This document shows positions 1-9,516 of a stretch of DNA of 64,000 nucleotides, in pieces. Positions within the stretch are counted from its first letter, which is position 1; each line of letters starts with the position of its first letter. The stretch covers positions 338,274 to 402,273 of the forward strand of contig NZ_WTTB01000001.1 in NCBI RefSeq assembly GCF_009828835.1. Reading direction: 5' to 3'. Under the pieces are notes generated by a model. That model had not been told where the DNA came from. It did not search any database and worked only from the letters and a program-made list of their open reading frames with translations. The translations under genes were made by a program, and so were the position numbers. Source of the stretch: Erysipelothrix urinaevulpis. Its GTDB lineage: Bacteria > Bacillota_I > Bacilli_A > Erysipelotrichales > Erysipelotrichaceae.

Positions 1-2
1 AT

Positions 3-1529
3 TTTAGAACAGCACAATGGATAAAAAATGAAAAAAATGAAGATGTAGTTGCCTTTATGACAACAAATCTTGAGGTGTTTTTCTTTAATCCTAAAACAAA
101 TGAACTTGAAGAAAAACAGAGTAACTTACCATCGAATGGTGTCATTATTCAATCAATGGAATCAGGAAATGATGGGAATATTTACATTGGTGGTTATATG
201 TCGGGAATGTCAATCTTTGATCCAGTTCTTGAAGAAATAAAAACTTCAATTCCAACATTTCATCAGCCAGAAGGTATTGGATTTGTGGATGATGAGGTCT
301 ATTTTGGAACGTATGGTGGTGCAGTGATTTATAATTACAGTTCAAAAAATGATTTGAATTACCAAGAATTTAAAGAAGGGAATCCTGGTAAAATATTCAC
401 GATTGGCGACCAACAAGATCGACCATTTGTTATGCACGAACACGATGGATTATTGTATATTGGAACATTTCCGACATACGGAGTAACTGGTGGAGCCCTC
501 ACCATTTATAATCCTAAGACAAAAGAAAAAATTGTGAAGAGGAATATTGTCGACCAACAATCAATCACAGGCATTGATGTCGATGAAAACTATATTTATT
601 TATCTACTAGCAACAGTGGCGGTTTGGGTGTTGATCCAAATATTAAATTACCTTCTGCAAGAGTTGCAATTTTGGATAAGCATAGTTTAGAAGTAATCAA
701 GGAAGTAACACCAAATCTTCCGAATGACTCTAATCCTGACTTTATTGGCAGTATTAGTAAAGGTCCTGATGGAAAATTATGGGCAGCAACTGTTAAAGAT
801 GCGCTGATATTCTCAATGGATTCGAAGACACTAGAAGTGGAAAAAACGATTAAAACATCGCCAGGTACACAACATACCCCTGGATTTAGACCTTATTACA
901 TAAAGTGGGGAATTGATAATAAACTTTACACAAGTGCTGGTAAGCAACTGAGCGTTATAGATATTGAAAAACAAACTGTAAAAAAACTAGTTAGTGGAAT
1001 TGTTACAAACTTTGCAATTGATGATATCGGAAATATTTTCTACAACATTGGTTCGGAAATGTATAAACTAACAATTATTCATAATGAATTAAATATGGAC
1101 ATAACTGACAAAAAAATAAAGCTTGGTGAAGTAATGAAAGTGGATTATAGATTGAGTAATCATTATATGGATAATGAACTCATTAACAATAATTTGATAA
1201 CGATTAAATCATCAGATGAATTAATTATGAATTCAAATCTAGAAGCACTTGCAGTAGGACGTGTAAAAATACAAGCGTGTTTTGAGGATTTATGCAGTGA
1301 TGAGATAACGATAGAAGTTAGCGATACTAAAGAAGAAAAAGAACCAGAAGTTAACCCAACCGAAGATAATTCAGAGCAAGAAGATAAACCAGAGCAGGAT
1401 AAGGGAATTGCAGAATCCGACAAGGAACTACCAAAAACTGGAATGAACTACTCACTTTACCCTATATTTTTGGTTATTACTGGATCACTCTTACTTGCAA
1501 TCAACTCGGTTCGAAAAGAACGACATTAA
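3..1529 (+). CDS. LPxTG-anchored beta-propeller surface protein (5' end outside window)
   Basis: The frame is open from the first bases of the window through the first internal ATG at 57, so the gene begins upstream and only its C-terminal ~508 residues are seen. The visible part has repeated beta-propeller-like blades (motifs such as GNIYIGGYMSG, DGLLYIGTFP, DGKLWAATVKD, DNKLYTSAGKQ), in the style of streptogramin-lyase or two-component-sensor propellers. An Ig-like/Big_2-type segment, an E/P/K-rich spacer and a classic sorting signal follow: LPKTG, a hydrophobic helix and a short basic tail (RKERH). Sortase should therefore anchor it to the cell wall, with the propeller outside the cell, perhaps binding glycans. 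The next gene starts 20 bases after its stop and is probably co-transcribed. Anchoring is secure; the ligand is unknown. Confidence 0.85.
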   Translation, partial: FRTAQWIKNEKNEDVVAFMTTNLEVFFFNPKTNELEEKQSNLPSNGVIIQSMESGNDGNIYIGGYMSGMSIFDPVLEEIKTSIPTFHQPEGIGFVDDEVYFGTYGGAVIYNYSSKNDLNYQEFKEGNPGKIFTIGDQQDRPFVMHEHDGLLYIGTFPTYGVTGGALTIYNPKTKEKIVKRNIVDQQSITGIDVDENYIYLSTSNSGGLGVDPNIKLPSARVAILDKHSLEVIKEVTPNLPNDSNPDFIGSISKGPDGKLWAATVKDALIFSMDSKTLEVEKTIKTSPGTQHTPGFRPYYIKWGIDNKLYTSAGKQLSVIDIEKQTVKKLVSGIVTNFAIDDIGNIFYNIGSEMYKLTIIHNELNMDITDKKIKLGEVMKVDYRLSNHYMDNELINNNLITIKSSDELIMNSNLEALAVGRVKIQACFEDLCSDEITIEVSDTKEEKEPEVNPTEDNSEQEDKPEQDKGIAESDKELPKTGMNYSLYPIFLVITGSLLLAINSVRKERH

Positions 1530-1548
1530 TTTGAATAAAGGAGAGCAA

Positions 1549-2898
1549 ATGATAAAAGACTTTATTTTAAACGAAGCAAAGCGTTTGGATATTGAAATAA
1601 ATGTTAGTATTAAAGCAAAAGAACTAGAATATTTCACCTATGATTTTAAAAACAATGTATTGACCATAGTCGCTGATCAGCAACGGTCAGTTCTCTATGG
1701 ACTTTATGACTATCATCGTAGCAAGGCGCCTAATGCGAATAAAAAAGCAAGGTTTAATCGGCGTGGTAATATTTATGAAGTGATTAATGATGTTTCTTAT
1801 CTAAAAAGCCAAATTCAGTTCGGAGCAGAATACTATCACAATGAAATATTTTTCACATTCTTTTTGTGGGATGAGGTAAAAGAAGAGTTGAAAGAAGAAT
1901 TATTAAAAAGAGAGATTAACGTAACATTAGGTGGACATAGTTTACAGTTTTTACTTAAAGAATCGATTAAAGAAAAAAAACTGGAAAACGTATTTTTATT
2001 TGAAAGCGAAATTTTACAGGAAATATTAGTAAAAAAAATTATAGACTATATTAAAGAATTTAAACTAATTACAAGAATATCACTGTGGCCAGAGGATCTA
2101 TCAATCGAACGACACAATGGACAAGAATTTTTTAAATCTTATCTTTCGTTTGTGAAGTACTTACAAAAAGAAATAGATCGACAAGCCTTAGGGGCGGAAG
2201 TAGAATTCATTGCTTACAATGCTGGCTTGTCTTGGGAAATGTTAGAAGTAACAAACTATGAGGAAAATTTAAAAGACGTTAACGCTTTGTTCGCCTATTG
2301 GGGCCATAATTATGGTGACTATCATGAAAAAAATTCTTTAAGGGGAATGAAAACCCTAGAAAAACTCACATCAAAATGCTCATCAACAACAGTATTGGAA
2401 TATTATAGTGATTTTTTTATGCTGAGTGAGATTTATCCAAGTTTACTCAGACGAATTGAAACAGACATGAATTATTATGAAAGACTAAAATTGGAGGGCG
2501 TACTGAATTTGCATGTACCTTATTTTACGGCACATCATTTTGATCAATTCAAAGAAAAATATAATTACCAAAGAATTCACCAACTTAATAATACTGCATA
2601 CAGTTATCTTGGTTTTAATCCAACATTAGCAAGCTTGCATATTGAGGAGCGAAATGTTCATTTAGAAGTTGAAGATGTTTTAGCGCCATTAACTAAATAT
2701 AACACGGTACTTTTTCCCAATAGGTTGACGGATGTTAAGAATCCAGAATATCAGGCAATAATTTCGAAGGAATTAATGGAAGCAAAGACTAAGATGAAAG
2801 AAATTAAAATAGAATCACATACTTTAAAAGTATATCAAAAGTTAATAATTGAAATCCTTAGTGCATATCAGGAAAGTTGGGATACACTAATCGACTAA
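1549..2898 (+). CDS. DUF4838-like / alpha-glucuronidase-N-like protein
   Basis: 449 residues, no signal peptide. The ATG at 1549 is chosen because AAGGAGAG lies just upstream; longer in-frame starts overlap the preceding gene and lack a ribosome binding site. Residues ~20-60 look like the GH67/GH20-type N-terminal alpha/beta domain (ending VLYGLYDYHR), which in glycosidases precedes a TIM barrel. The middle (~170-350; LWPEDLS, FIAYNAGLSWEM, FAYWGHNYGDYHE) resembles DUF4838 proteins found in glycan-degradation loci. I see no assured catalytic acid pair, so enzymatic function is unproven. It follows a surface protein and precedes a sugar importer cluster, consistent with work on an imported glycoside. 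The family call is moderate. Confidence 0.6.
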   Translation: MIKDFILNEAKRLDIEINVSIKAKELEYFTYDFKNNVLTIVADQQRSVLYGLYDYHRSKAPNANKKARFNRRGNIYEVINDVSYLKSQIQFGAEYYHNEIFFTFFLWDEVKEELKEELLKREINVTLGGHSLQFLLKESIKEKKLENVFLFESEILQEILVKKIIDYIKEFKLITRISLWPEDLSIERHNGQEFFKSYLSFVKYLQKEIDRQALGAEVEFIAYNAGLSWEMLEVTNYEENLKDVNALFAYWGHNYGDYHEKNSLRGMKTLEKLTSKCSSTTVLEYYSDFFMLSEIYPSLLRRIETDMNYYERLKLEGVLNLHVPYFTAHHFDQFKEKYNYQRIHQLNNTAYSYLGFNPTLASLHIEERNVHLEVEDVLAPLTKYNTVLFPNRLTDVKNPEYQAIISKELMEAKTKMKEIKIESHTLKVYQKLIIEILSAYQESWDTLID

Positions 2899-3351
2899 AA
2901 AACCAATCTGAGCAATAAAAACTAACCGAAAAGCAAGATAGTTACGAATAGACCGACAAAAGAAGATGTTAGTATGGTGAAATAAAGCAAAAAAATAAAG
3001 AAATAACGTCTATATACTAGGGTTTTAGAGGTATATGGCAAGATAGTTATAATTATTGGCAAGTTCGGTAATTTTCTAAGAGAGCAATAAAGGGTATAAT
3101 GAAAGCGTATACAAGGGAGGGGCGTTTGCATTTAAATGAAAAATGTAGGAAATAAATGTAAACCTGTAGTTTATAAAACCGATTATTACCTTGTTACGTT
3201 GGATAGGATTCTATCCTAATGAGGAGTCTTGAGCTGTATTGATGATCATAAGGAGGTGCACTCAAAAAGAAGCTCAAATTGGAAACATTAGTAACTGTAA
3301 TAAAGTTATGACATCGTGAAGATGCGTATAAAAATCGTAGGAGGAAAATCG
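2899..3351. other. 453-bp intergenic region: promoter and structured leader of the ABC operon
   Basis: No convincing gene lies here. A TATAAT box at 3095-3100 is followed directly by a cre-like element (3100-3113). That leaves a ~240-base untranslated leader before the lipoprotein start. The leader contains an inverted repeat GGATAG/CTATCC (3201-3216), a longer-range complementary pair TTGAGCT (3229-3235) / AGCTCAA (3271-3277), and an internal AAGGAGGTG (3250-3258) that is not followed by a usable reading frame. The -35 region is weak. Whether the leader is regulatory is inference. Confidence 0.5.
3100..3113 (+). promoter_or_regulatory. cre-like (CcpA) box at the ABC operon promoter
   Basis: TGAAAGCGTATACA matches the TGWAARCGYTWNCA cre consensus at 13 of 14 positions. 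It abuts the -10 box TATAAT (3095-3100) and so would sit at the transcription start, where CcpA binding represses. Assignment is by consensus only. Confidence 0.5.
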
Positions 3352-4593
3352 ATGAAAAAAGCAATAAGAAATACAATAATTGTTTTACTATCATTATTAG
3401 TACTTGCAGGATGTGGAAAAAAAGCAGAAGAAACAAATAATGAGGACGTTGAACTTACAGTATGGGTTCATCCATATGTCGGTGCGGAGAAGAAAGAAGC
3501 CATTGAAGCAGTTTATGCTAAGATGACTGAAGAATTCAAAAAAGATAATCCAAATGCAAAAATTACATTTGAAGAAATTCCATGGGCAGACCGTGAAACA
3601 AAAATCACAACAGCACTTGCAGCTAAAGAAGGACCAGACGTGTTCTACTTAATTCCTGACCAAATTTCACAATTTGCTGAAAAAGGATTATTAGCAGATC
3701 TTAATGAGCATATTACAAAAGATGATTTAAACGGATTCACAGAAACATCAGTTTCAGCCGTTACATATAAAGATAAATTATACGGATTACCAATCTTACG
3801 AGAATCACAAACATTATTCTATAATAAAGCAGTTCTTGAAGACATTGGTGGAGATGTAAATAACTTACCAACAACTTGGGATGAGTTTAACGAGTTAGGT
3901 AAAAAAGCAGTTGCTAAAGGATACTATGCACGTACTTATGAAGGTGGAAATACATTAAACACCTCACTATACCCATTAGTATGGCAAGCAGGTGGAGATA
4001 TTGTTAACGATAAAAACGAAATCTCAATCAATAATGAAAAATCAGTAAAAGCATTTGAACAAATTAACGAATGGTATAAAGATGGATTAATTGCAAAAGA
4101 TTCAATCACATCAGATGACCAAGGATCAATGTTCTTAGAAGGAAAAATCTTAGCAACATGGTCAGCAAACAATATGATTAACTTGGCAAAAGAAAATGAT
4201 GTCGAAGTTTTAATTGGTTCACCATTAAAACAAGAAGTTGAAGTAACTTATGGAACAACAGGAGCATTTGTTGTTGCAAGCACATCAACAAACCAAGCAA
4301 AAGCAGCAGAATTTGTTAAAGTTATGACAAACGAAGACAATATGCGTGAATTTAACACAGTTACAGGGCACATTCCAGCACGTGAAGCAGCAATGGATAT
4401 TCTAAAAGACAATCCAGCAATGCTCCAAATGGCTGAATTAACAAAGATTGCTAAACCAGGTGTTATTAACTCTGAAGCACGTGTATTTATGCCAGATGTT
4501 CAAGCAGCAGTTCAAGCAATGTTGGAGGGTAAATTAACACCTCAACAAGCAGCAGATAAAGCAGCAGAAGATATTCAATCATACTTAAAATAA
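3352..4593 (+). CDS. ABC sugar-binding lipoprotein (CUT1, extracellular solute-binding family 1)
   Basis: 413 residues from the ATG at 3352, preceded by AGGAGGAAAATCG; an upstream GTG at 3316 has no ribosome binding site. A type II signal peptide ends in LVLAGC, with lipidation at Cys21. The mature protein has the maltose-binding-protein fold pattern of family 1 binding proteins (LTVWVHPY, GPDVFYLIPD, ADLNEHI, LYGLPILRESQTLFYNK, ATWSANNMINLA). It captures an oligosaccharide or glycoside outside the membrane for the two permeases that follow. No ATPase gene is linked, so the importer probably relies on a shared MsmX/MsmK-type ATPase encoded elsewhere. The exact sugar cannot be read from the sequence. 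Confidence 0.92.
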   Translation: MKKAIRNTIIVLLSLLVLAGCGKKAEETNNEDVELTVWVHPYVGAEKKEAIEAVYAKMTEEFKKDNPNAKITFEEIPWADRETKITTALAAKEGPDVFYLIPDQISQFAEKGLLADLNEHITKDDLNGFTETSVSAVTYKDKLYGLPILRESQTLFYNKAVLEDIGGDVNNLPTTWDEFNELGKKAVAKGYYARTYEGGNTLNTSLYPLVWQAGGDIVNDKNEISINNEKSVKAFEQINEWYKDGLIAKDSITSDDQGSMFLEGKILATWSANNMINLAKENDVEVLIGSPLKQEVEVTYGTTGAFVVASTSTNQAKAAEFVKVMTNEDNMREFNTVTGHIPAREAAMDILKDNPAMLQMAELTKIAKPGVINSEARVFMPDVQAAVQAMLEGKLTPQQAADKAAEDIQSYLK

Positions 4594-4632
4594 TTGAGTT
4601 TTAGTTTAAAATTTAGAATGTGAGGGTTTAAC

Positions 4633-5580
4633 ATGGAAGAAATTAAACAAACAATTGAAACCAAGAAAAGCCCACAAGAACTGAGTATATTTCAAAGAGT
4701 GCTTCGTCATTTCAAGAAGCACTCTCTGATTTATTTATTTTTAGTACCAATACTAATTCATTTCTCAGTTTTCTATGTGTGGCCAATTATATTTAGTTTT
4801 ATTATTACATTTACAGACTATCAAATTGTTGGAAGTCCCAAGTTTATTGCGTTTGACAACTGGAAACGATTTTTCAATGATGCGAATGCGTGGAGATCAA
4901 TTTGGAATACATTCAAATTCTCCTTGTACTACATTGTGCCAACGATGGCATTAGGATTGTTCTTCGCAGTTCTAATTCAATCATTGAAACGTAAATGGGC
5001 GACGCTATTCAAGGGGATATTCTTTCTTCCTGTTGTAACCTCATTTGTCGTTATTTCTGGTATCTGGGCATGGATGTTTAAAGGGAACAGCTCAGGTTTT
5101 ATTAATCAACTTTTATCGATATTTGGAATTGAAGAACAATTGTTCTTATCGAGTTCAACCCAAGCACTGTTTGTCTTAGCGGGTTTATCGGTCTTTAAAG
5201 TTGTTGGAAATACAATGATCTATTATTATGCAGGCTTACAAGGTATTCCAGATGATGTCTATGAAGCTGCAGAAATTGATGGCTCAGGTCGATTTAGAAC
5301 ATTTTTCAAAATCACCATGCCATTGCTATTGCCAATTCATTTATATGTCGCAATAACAACCACAATTGGTTCGTTCCAGATTTTTGATTCTGCTTATTTA
5401 TTAACAAATGGTGGACCAAATTATGCAACAAATACAATTGTATTCTATATGTACCAACAAGGATTTAATGCATTCAACTTTGGTTATGCGAGTGTGTTAG
5501 CCTATGTACTATTCTTCTTTATCTTTATTATATCAATGATACAAAAACGCTACCTTGGAAAACAGGTAGACTATAATTAG
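4633..5580 (+). CDS. Sugar ABC transporter permease (MalF/UgpA type)
   Basis: 315 residues with six predicted membrane helices. The inner-membrane ATPase-coupling EAA loop reads YEAAEIDGSGRFRTFF near residues 215-230. The N-terminus is cytoplasmic and basic. It forms the heterodimeric channel of a CUT1 importer with the next gene, nine bases downstream. The start follows a GAGG-type ribosome binding site. CUT1 permeases import malto-, melibio- or other oligosaccharides; specificity is not visible. Confidence 0.93.
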   Translation: MEEIKQTIETKKSPQELSIFQRVLRHFKKHSLIYLFLVPILIHFSVFYVWPIIFSFIITFTDYQIVGSPKFIAFDNWKRFFNDANAWRSIWNTFKFSLYYIVPTMALGLFFAVLIQSLKRKWATLFKGIFFLPVVTSFVVISGIWAWMFKGNSSGFINQLLSIFGIEEQLFLSSSTQALFVLAGLSVFKVVGNTMIYYYAGLQGIPDDVYEAAEIDGSGRFRTFFKITMPLLLPIHLYVAITTTIGSFQIFDSAYLLTNGGPNYATNTIVFYMYQQGFNAFNFGYASVLAYVLFFFIFIISMIQKRYLGKQVDYN

Positions 5581-5589
5581 GAGGAAATT

Positions 5590-6408
5590 ATGAGCGAAAA
5601 AACAGCGAAGATAATTCGCAATATTATATTAGTTATATTTGGTATCTCGTTTCTAGTTCCTTTCATAATTATGATTACTGGAGCATTTATTGATGCGAAA
5701 ATACCGGTAGGAAGTCCGTTTTTATGGTTAAAAACACATGAGATTACACTCAACAACTTCCGCCACATATTTAAGTATTCACAAATCTTAAGATGGTTAG
5801 TCAACTCGATCATAATTTCGGTAATACCAACAGTATTACAAATGTTCTTTGCAGCTATTTTAGGGTATGTATTTGCAAGAAAAGACTTTTTTGGAAAAGA
5901 AATATTATTCTGGAGCATGATGGCGGTTGTTATGGTGCCAACGCAAGTCTTGATTATTCCACGATACATTATGTTTAGTGGCTTTAATCTTGTGAACAAG
6001 CGTGCAGCATTAATTCTGCCGGCAGTCTGGTCGATTATGGGGGTATTCTTAGTCAAACAGTTTATGGCACAATTACCAAAATCATTGGAAGAATCGGCCA
6101 AAATTGATGGCGCAAGTGATATGAAAATATTCTTCTCAATTATGTTACCCTTATCCAAACCAGTTATCGCTACAGTTGGAACGTTTGCATTCATTTCAGC
6201 ATGGAATGATTTCTTAACGCCTTTAATTTTCACAACAAGTAGTGAGATGTATCCAATTACGGTTGGATTAGCATCACTGTTGACTAAAGAAGGAAACTTT
6301 GGAATTGAGATGGCAGGCGCATTATTATCCTTTATTCCAACATTCCTAATATTCTTGTTCTTCCAAAAATACTTTACTAAAGGAATTGCATTTACGGGGG
6401 TTAAATAA
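5590..6408 (+). CDS. Sugar ABC transporter permease (MalG type)
   Basis: 272 residues, six hydrophobic helices, EAA loop EESAKIDGASDMKIFF followed by MLPLSKP near residue 180. AGGAGG precedes the start. It is the partner permease of the preceding gene. Only five bases separate it from the dehydrogenase gene, so transport and catabolic genes form one operon. Confidence 0.93.
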   Translation: MSEKTAKIIRNIILVIFGISFLVPFIIMITGAFIDAKIPVGSPFLWLKTHEITLNNFRHIFKYSQILRWLVNSIIISVIPTVLQMFFAAILGYVFARKDFFGKEILFWSMMAVVMVPTQVLIIPRYIMFSGFNLVNKRAALILPAVWSIMGVFLVKQFMAQLPKSLEESAKIDGASDMKIFFSIMLPLSKPVIATVGTFAFISAWNDFLTPLIFTTSSEMYPITVGLASLLTKEGNFGIEMAGALLSFIPTFLIFLFFQKYFTKGIAFTGVK

Positions 6409-6413
6409 TAAAT

Positions 6414-7430
6414 ATGAAATATATTGGAGCACAAAATGGTCGTATCGATGTATATAACGATGATAAACCAGAAGTAAAAGAGAATTATGTTTTAGTTAAA
6501 GTTGTTTACTCGGCTGTGAGTCCTGGTACTGAAGGGACCATGAGCAGTCAATCTAAAGACGATATTGTTCGTTTAGGTTATTCTGCAGCAGGGATTGCTG
6601 AAGAAGTTGGGGAAGGTGTTGAGGGCATTAAGGTTGGTGACAAAGTTGCAGTCTATGGTGCACCCTATGTCGGTCATCGCTCATACTTGAGTGTGCCTAA
6701 AACATTAGTAGCGAAAGTTCCTGAATCAGTTTCGTTAAGTGATGCTTCTTTAGCAGGGCTTGGAGCGATTGCGATTCATGGATTACGTCAAGGAGAACTG
6801 CAATTTGGTGAGATTTGTGTTGTGGTTGGCTTAGGAATTTATGGTCAACTCATTGCTCAAATTGCTCATAATGCAGGAATGGTTGTCTTAGCGCTTAATC
6901 GTTCACAAAGTCGTGCTGATCTTTTAGCAGATGTCTCAGGCTTGAAAACATACTCAGATGAGGCAGAACTAGAAAAAGATTTAGATATCCTTAGTGATGG
7001 AAAAGGCGCAGATGCAGTCTTCTTGTGTGCAGGATCTGGCGCAAGTTACTTAACAGATAAAAGTTTGGATTGGTTAAAAGATAAAGGGAAGTCCGTGATT
7101 GTTGGGGATATACAACCTCACTATACTCGAGAAAAAATGTTTGCGAAAGAGATTGATATTCGTATTTCTAGAGCGGGTGGACCGGGTCGTTACCAAACAT
7201 CCTATGAACGGGATGCCGTTGATTATCCGTATGGATTTGTCCGTTGGACAGAAGGTAGAAATACAGCAGAATTTATTCGCTTACTAGAACAAAAGAGAAT
7301 TAGTGTCAAAGAATATTACGATACACCAAGTTCATATGCTGACTTTGAAAAAGTTTATGAAGAACTTTCACAAAGAGGTTGTGAGTACTTGACGCATTGC
7401 TTCACTTATGACGATGAACAGGGGAGTTAA
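6414..7430 (+). CDS. Medium-chain dehydrogenase/reductase (BchC/threonine-dehydrogenase-like)
   Basis: 338 residues with a GroES-like N-terminal half and a Rossmann C-terminal half (VVGLGIYGQLIAQIA near 137-151). The usual catalytic zinc Cys is replaced in the motif VSPGTEG, as in the BchC-like MDR branch that does not carry the classic active-site zinc. It probably oxidises or reduces a sugar-derived alcohol or ketone with NAD(P). It lies between importer genes and an SDR-like gene, with three bases to the latter. No specific substrate can be assigned. Confidence 0.85.
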   Translation: MKYIGAQNGRIDVYNDDKPEVKENYVLVKVVYSAVSPGTEGTMSSQSKDDIVRLGYSAAGIAEEVGEGVEGIKVGDKVAVYGAPYVGHRSYLSVPKTLVAKVPESVSLSDASLAGLGAIAIHGLRQGELQFGEICVVVGLGIYGQLIAQIAHNAGMVVLALNRSQSRADLLADVSGLKTYSDEAELEKDLDILSDGKGADAVFLCAGSGASYLTDKSLDWLKDKGKSVIVGDIQPHYTREKMFAKEIDIRISRAGGPGRYQTSYERDAVDYPYGFVRWTEGRNTAEFIRLLEQKRISVKEYYDTPSSYADFEKVYEELSQRGCEYLTHCFTYDDEQGS

Positions 7431-7432
7431 AA

Positions 7433-8455
7433 ATGAATACAATACTAGAAAACATTGAAAAACAAATGAATACAGCATCCTCAATTTTGGTTGAAGATGT
7501 AAAAAAAATAGACGGGGATATTATAATTTTAGGTGTAAGTGGTAAAATCGGTTATAACTTATCAGCGTTATTAATGGATGCATTAAAGAAAGCTGGTAAG
7601 GATACAACGGTTTACGGAGTTGCTCGATTCTCAGGTGGTCCAGAGTCACGACAAGATCTTGAAGACCTTGGTGTAAAGACCATCGTAGCAGATTTCATGA
7701 ATGATGAAGAACTTGGATCATTGCCAAAGGTAAAAAATGTTATTTACATGGTTGGTTATAAGTTTGGAAGTACTGGTAATGAATCGTATACATGGGCATT
7801 GAACAGTTATTTACCAGGACGTGTTGCTGAACATTATAAAGACTCAAGAATTGTTGCCTTCTCAACGGGGTGTGTTTATCCGCTTGTTGATGTTAAAGAT
7901 GCAGCACCTTCTGAAGAATTTATGCCAGATGCTATTGGGGAGTATGCACAATCTTGTCTAGGACGAGAAAGAATCTTTGAACATTTTTCAAAGACAAACA
8001 ATACAGAGATGTTAATTTATCGATTAAATTATGCCATTGATGTTCGTTATGGTGTTCTTGTTGAATTAGGAACCGCAGTTTATGAGGGACGTCCTGTTGA
8101 TGTTACGATGGGACAAGTTAATGTCATTTGGCAACCTGATGCAAGTGAGATGGCAATTCGTAGCTTATTACACTGTACATCACCTGCAAACATCATGAAT
8201 ATCACAGGACCTGAAACTTTATCAGTTCGTTGGATTTCAGAACGATTTGCAGAAGTTATGGATAAAGAAATTGAATTTGTTGGTGAAGAAGCCACAACAG
8301 CATTGTTGAATAATGCTTCAAAATCTCATGAGATTTTTGGTTATCCTCAAACAACAATTCGCGAGATGATTGATATTGTTGCGACATGGATTATGGAAAA
8401 TGGTGCAATGATTGATAAACCAACTCACTTCCAAGAAAGAGAAGGAAAGTATTAA
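7433..8455 (+). CDS. NAD-dependent epimerase/dehydratase family protein (extended SDR, altered YxxxK)
   Basis: 340 residues. The N-terminal nucleotide-binding loop reads LGVSGKIGYNL (~32-42), and the SDR serine lies in FSTGCVYP (~143-150). At the expected YxxxK site the sequence is EYAQSCLGRE (~167-176), so the catalytic Lys is absent (Cys). It could therefore be a non-canonical dehydrogenase or epimerase, or have lost redox activity. The stop overlaps the next start (TAATG), which indicates translational coupling to the aldolase gene. Confidence 0.8.
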   Translation: MNTILENIEKQMNTASSILVEDVKKIDGDIIILGVSGKIGYNLSALLMDALKKAGKDTTVYGVARFSGGPESRQDLEDLGVKTIVADFMNDEELGSLPKVKNVIYMVGYKFGSTGNESYTWALNSYLPGRVAEHYKDSRIVAFSTGCVYPLVDVKDAAPSEEFMPDAIGEYAQSCLGRERIFEHFSKTNNTEMLIYRLNYAIDVRYGVLVELGTAVYEGRPVDVTMGQVNVIWQPDASEMAIRSLLHCTSPANIMNITGPETLSVRWISERFAEVMDKEIEFVGEEATTALLNNASKSHEIFGYPQTTIREMIDIVATWIMENGAMIDKPTHFQEREGKY

Positions 8456-9516
8456 TGATTGAAAATAAACGTGAGATTTTACGTAAGGGAACAGTCATCC
8501 CAGCTCATCCTTTAGCACTTAATGAGGATCGTAGTCTTGATGAATTAAATCAAAGAGCTTTAACTCACTATTACATCGATGCTGGAGTAGGGGGGTTAGC
8601 GGTGGGAGTTCATACCACACAATTTGAGATTCGCGATCCTGAATTTAACCTGTACGACGATGTGTTAAGAATGGCAAGTGAAGAAGTTGTTAAACGTGAT
8701 GTTGAAAAAGAATTAATCATGATTGCAGGTTTAGCAGGGCCAACAGAACAAGCATGCAATGAAGCAAGGATTGCTAAAAAATATAATTATGATTCAGTCT
8801 TATTGAGTATGGGTCATCTTCCTGATTATTCAGAAGAAGAATTGTTGGATCGTGCTCGTAAAGTTGCAGAAATCATGCCAGTGTTTGGTTTTTATCTTCA
8901 ACCTTCAGCGGGGGGGCGAATTCTTTCTTTTGATTTTTGGAAAGAATTTATGCAAATTGAAAATGTTATTGCTGTCAAAATTGCACCGTTTAACCGTTAC
9001 CAATCCATTGATGTGATGAATGCAGTTCTTTTATCACCACGATGGAAAGATATTACGGTTTATACAGGAAATGATGACAACATTGTTGCTGATTTATTGA
9101 CAGAATATAGCCTTGTTGTTGATGGGGAACTTCGACAAAAACAAATTGTTGGTGGATTATTAGGTCACTGGTCAGTCTGGACTCAAAAAGCTGTTGAATT
9201 ATTTGAAGATATTCAAGCTTATCGTGATGGCCAAGGGTCAGCCCATGAATTGTTGAAACGCGGTACCCACGTTACTGATACCAATGCAGCATTCTTTGAT
9301 GTACGTAATAATTTTAAAGGATGTATTGCAGGAATTAATGAAGTGCTTGCACGTCAAGGTCTTTTAAAAGGAAACTGGTGTTTATTAGACAAAGAACGTC
9401 TTAGTGCAGATCAAAGTGAATACATTGATTTAGTGTATGAACGTTATCCGGAACTGAATGATGATCAATTTGTTAAAGAAAATCTTGAAAAATGGCGAGG
9501 ATATGCAAGTAAATAA
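8455..9516 (+). CDS. Dihydrodipicolinate synthase-family aldolase
   Basis: 353 residues, TIM-barrel DHDPS/NAL superfamily. The likely Schiff-base lysine lies in VIAVKIAPFNRYQ (~172-184), and the N-terminal strand contains GVGGLAVGVHTTQ in place of the usual GTTGE loop. The family cleaves or forms C-C bonds between pyruvate and an aldehyde, or dehydrates sugar acids. In an operon with oxidoreductases and a sugar importer, a catabolic lyase or dehydratase role is more likely than lysine synthesis. It overlaps the previous gene by one base and the next by 14. Confidence 0.85.
   Translation: MIENKREILRKGTVIPAHPLALNEDRSLDELNQRALTHYYIDAGVGGLAVGVHTTQFEIRDPEFNLYDDVLRMASEEVVKRDVEKELIMIAGLAGPTEQACNEARIAKKYNYDSVLLSMGHLPDYSEEELLDRARKVAEIMPVFGFYLQPSAGGRILSFDFWKEFMQIENVIAVKIAPFNRYQSIDVMNAVLLSPRWKDITVYTGNDDNIVADLLTEYSLVVDGELRQKQIVGGLLGHWSVWTQKAVELFEDIQAYRDGQGSAHELLKRGTHVTDTNAAFFDVRNNFKGCIAGINEVLARQGLLKGNWCLLDKERLSADQSEYIDLVYERYPELNDDQFVKENLEKWRGYASK

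Noticed and set aside
5577..6434. Long minus-strand open frame (285 codons) opposite the MalG-type permease gene
   Set aside because: It is a shadow of a permease gene with clear family motifs; the product has no recognisable domain and no ribosome binding site.
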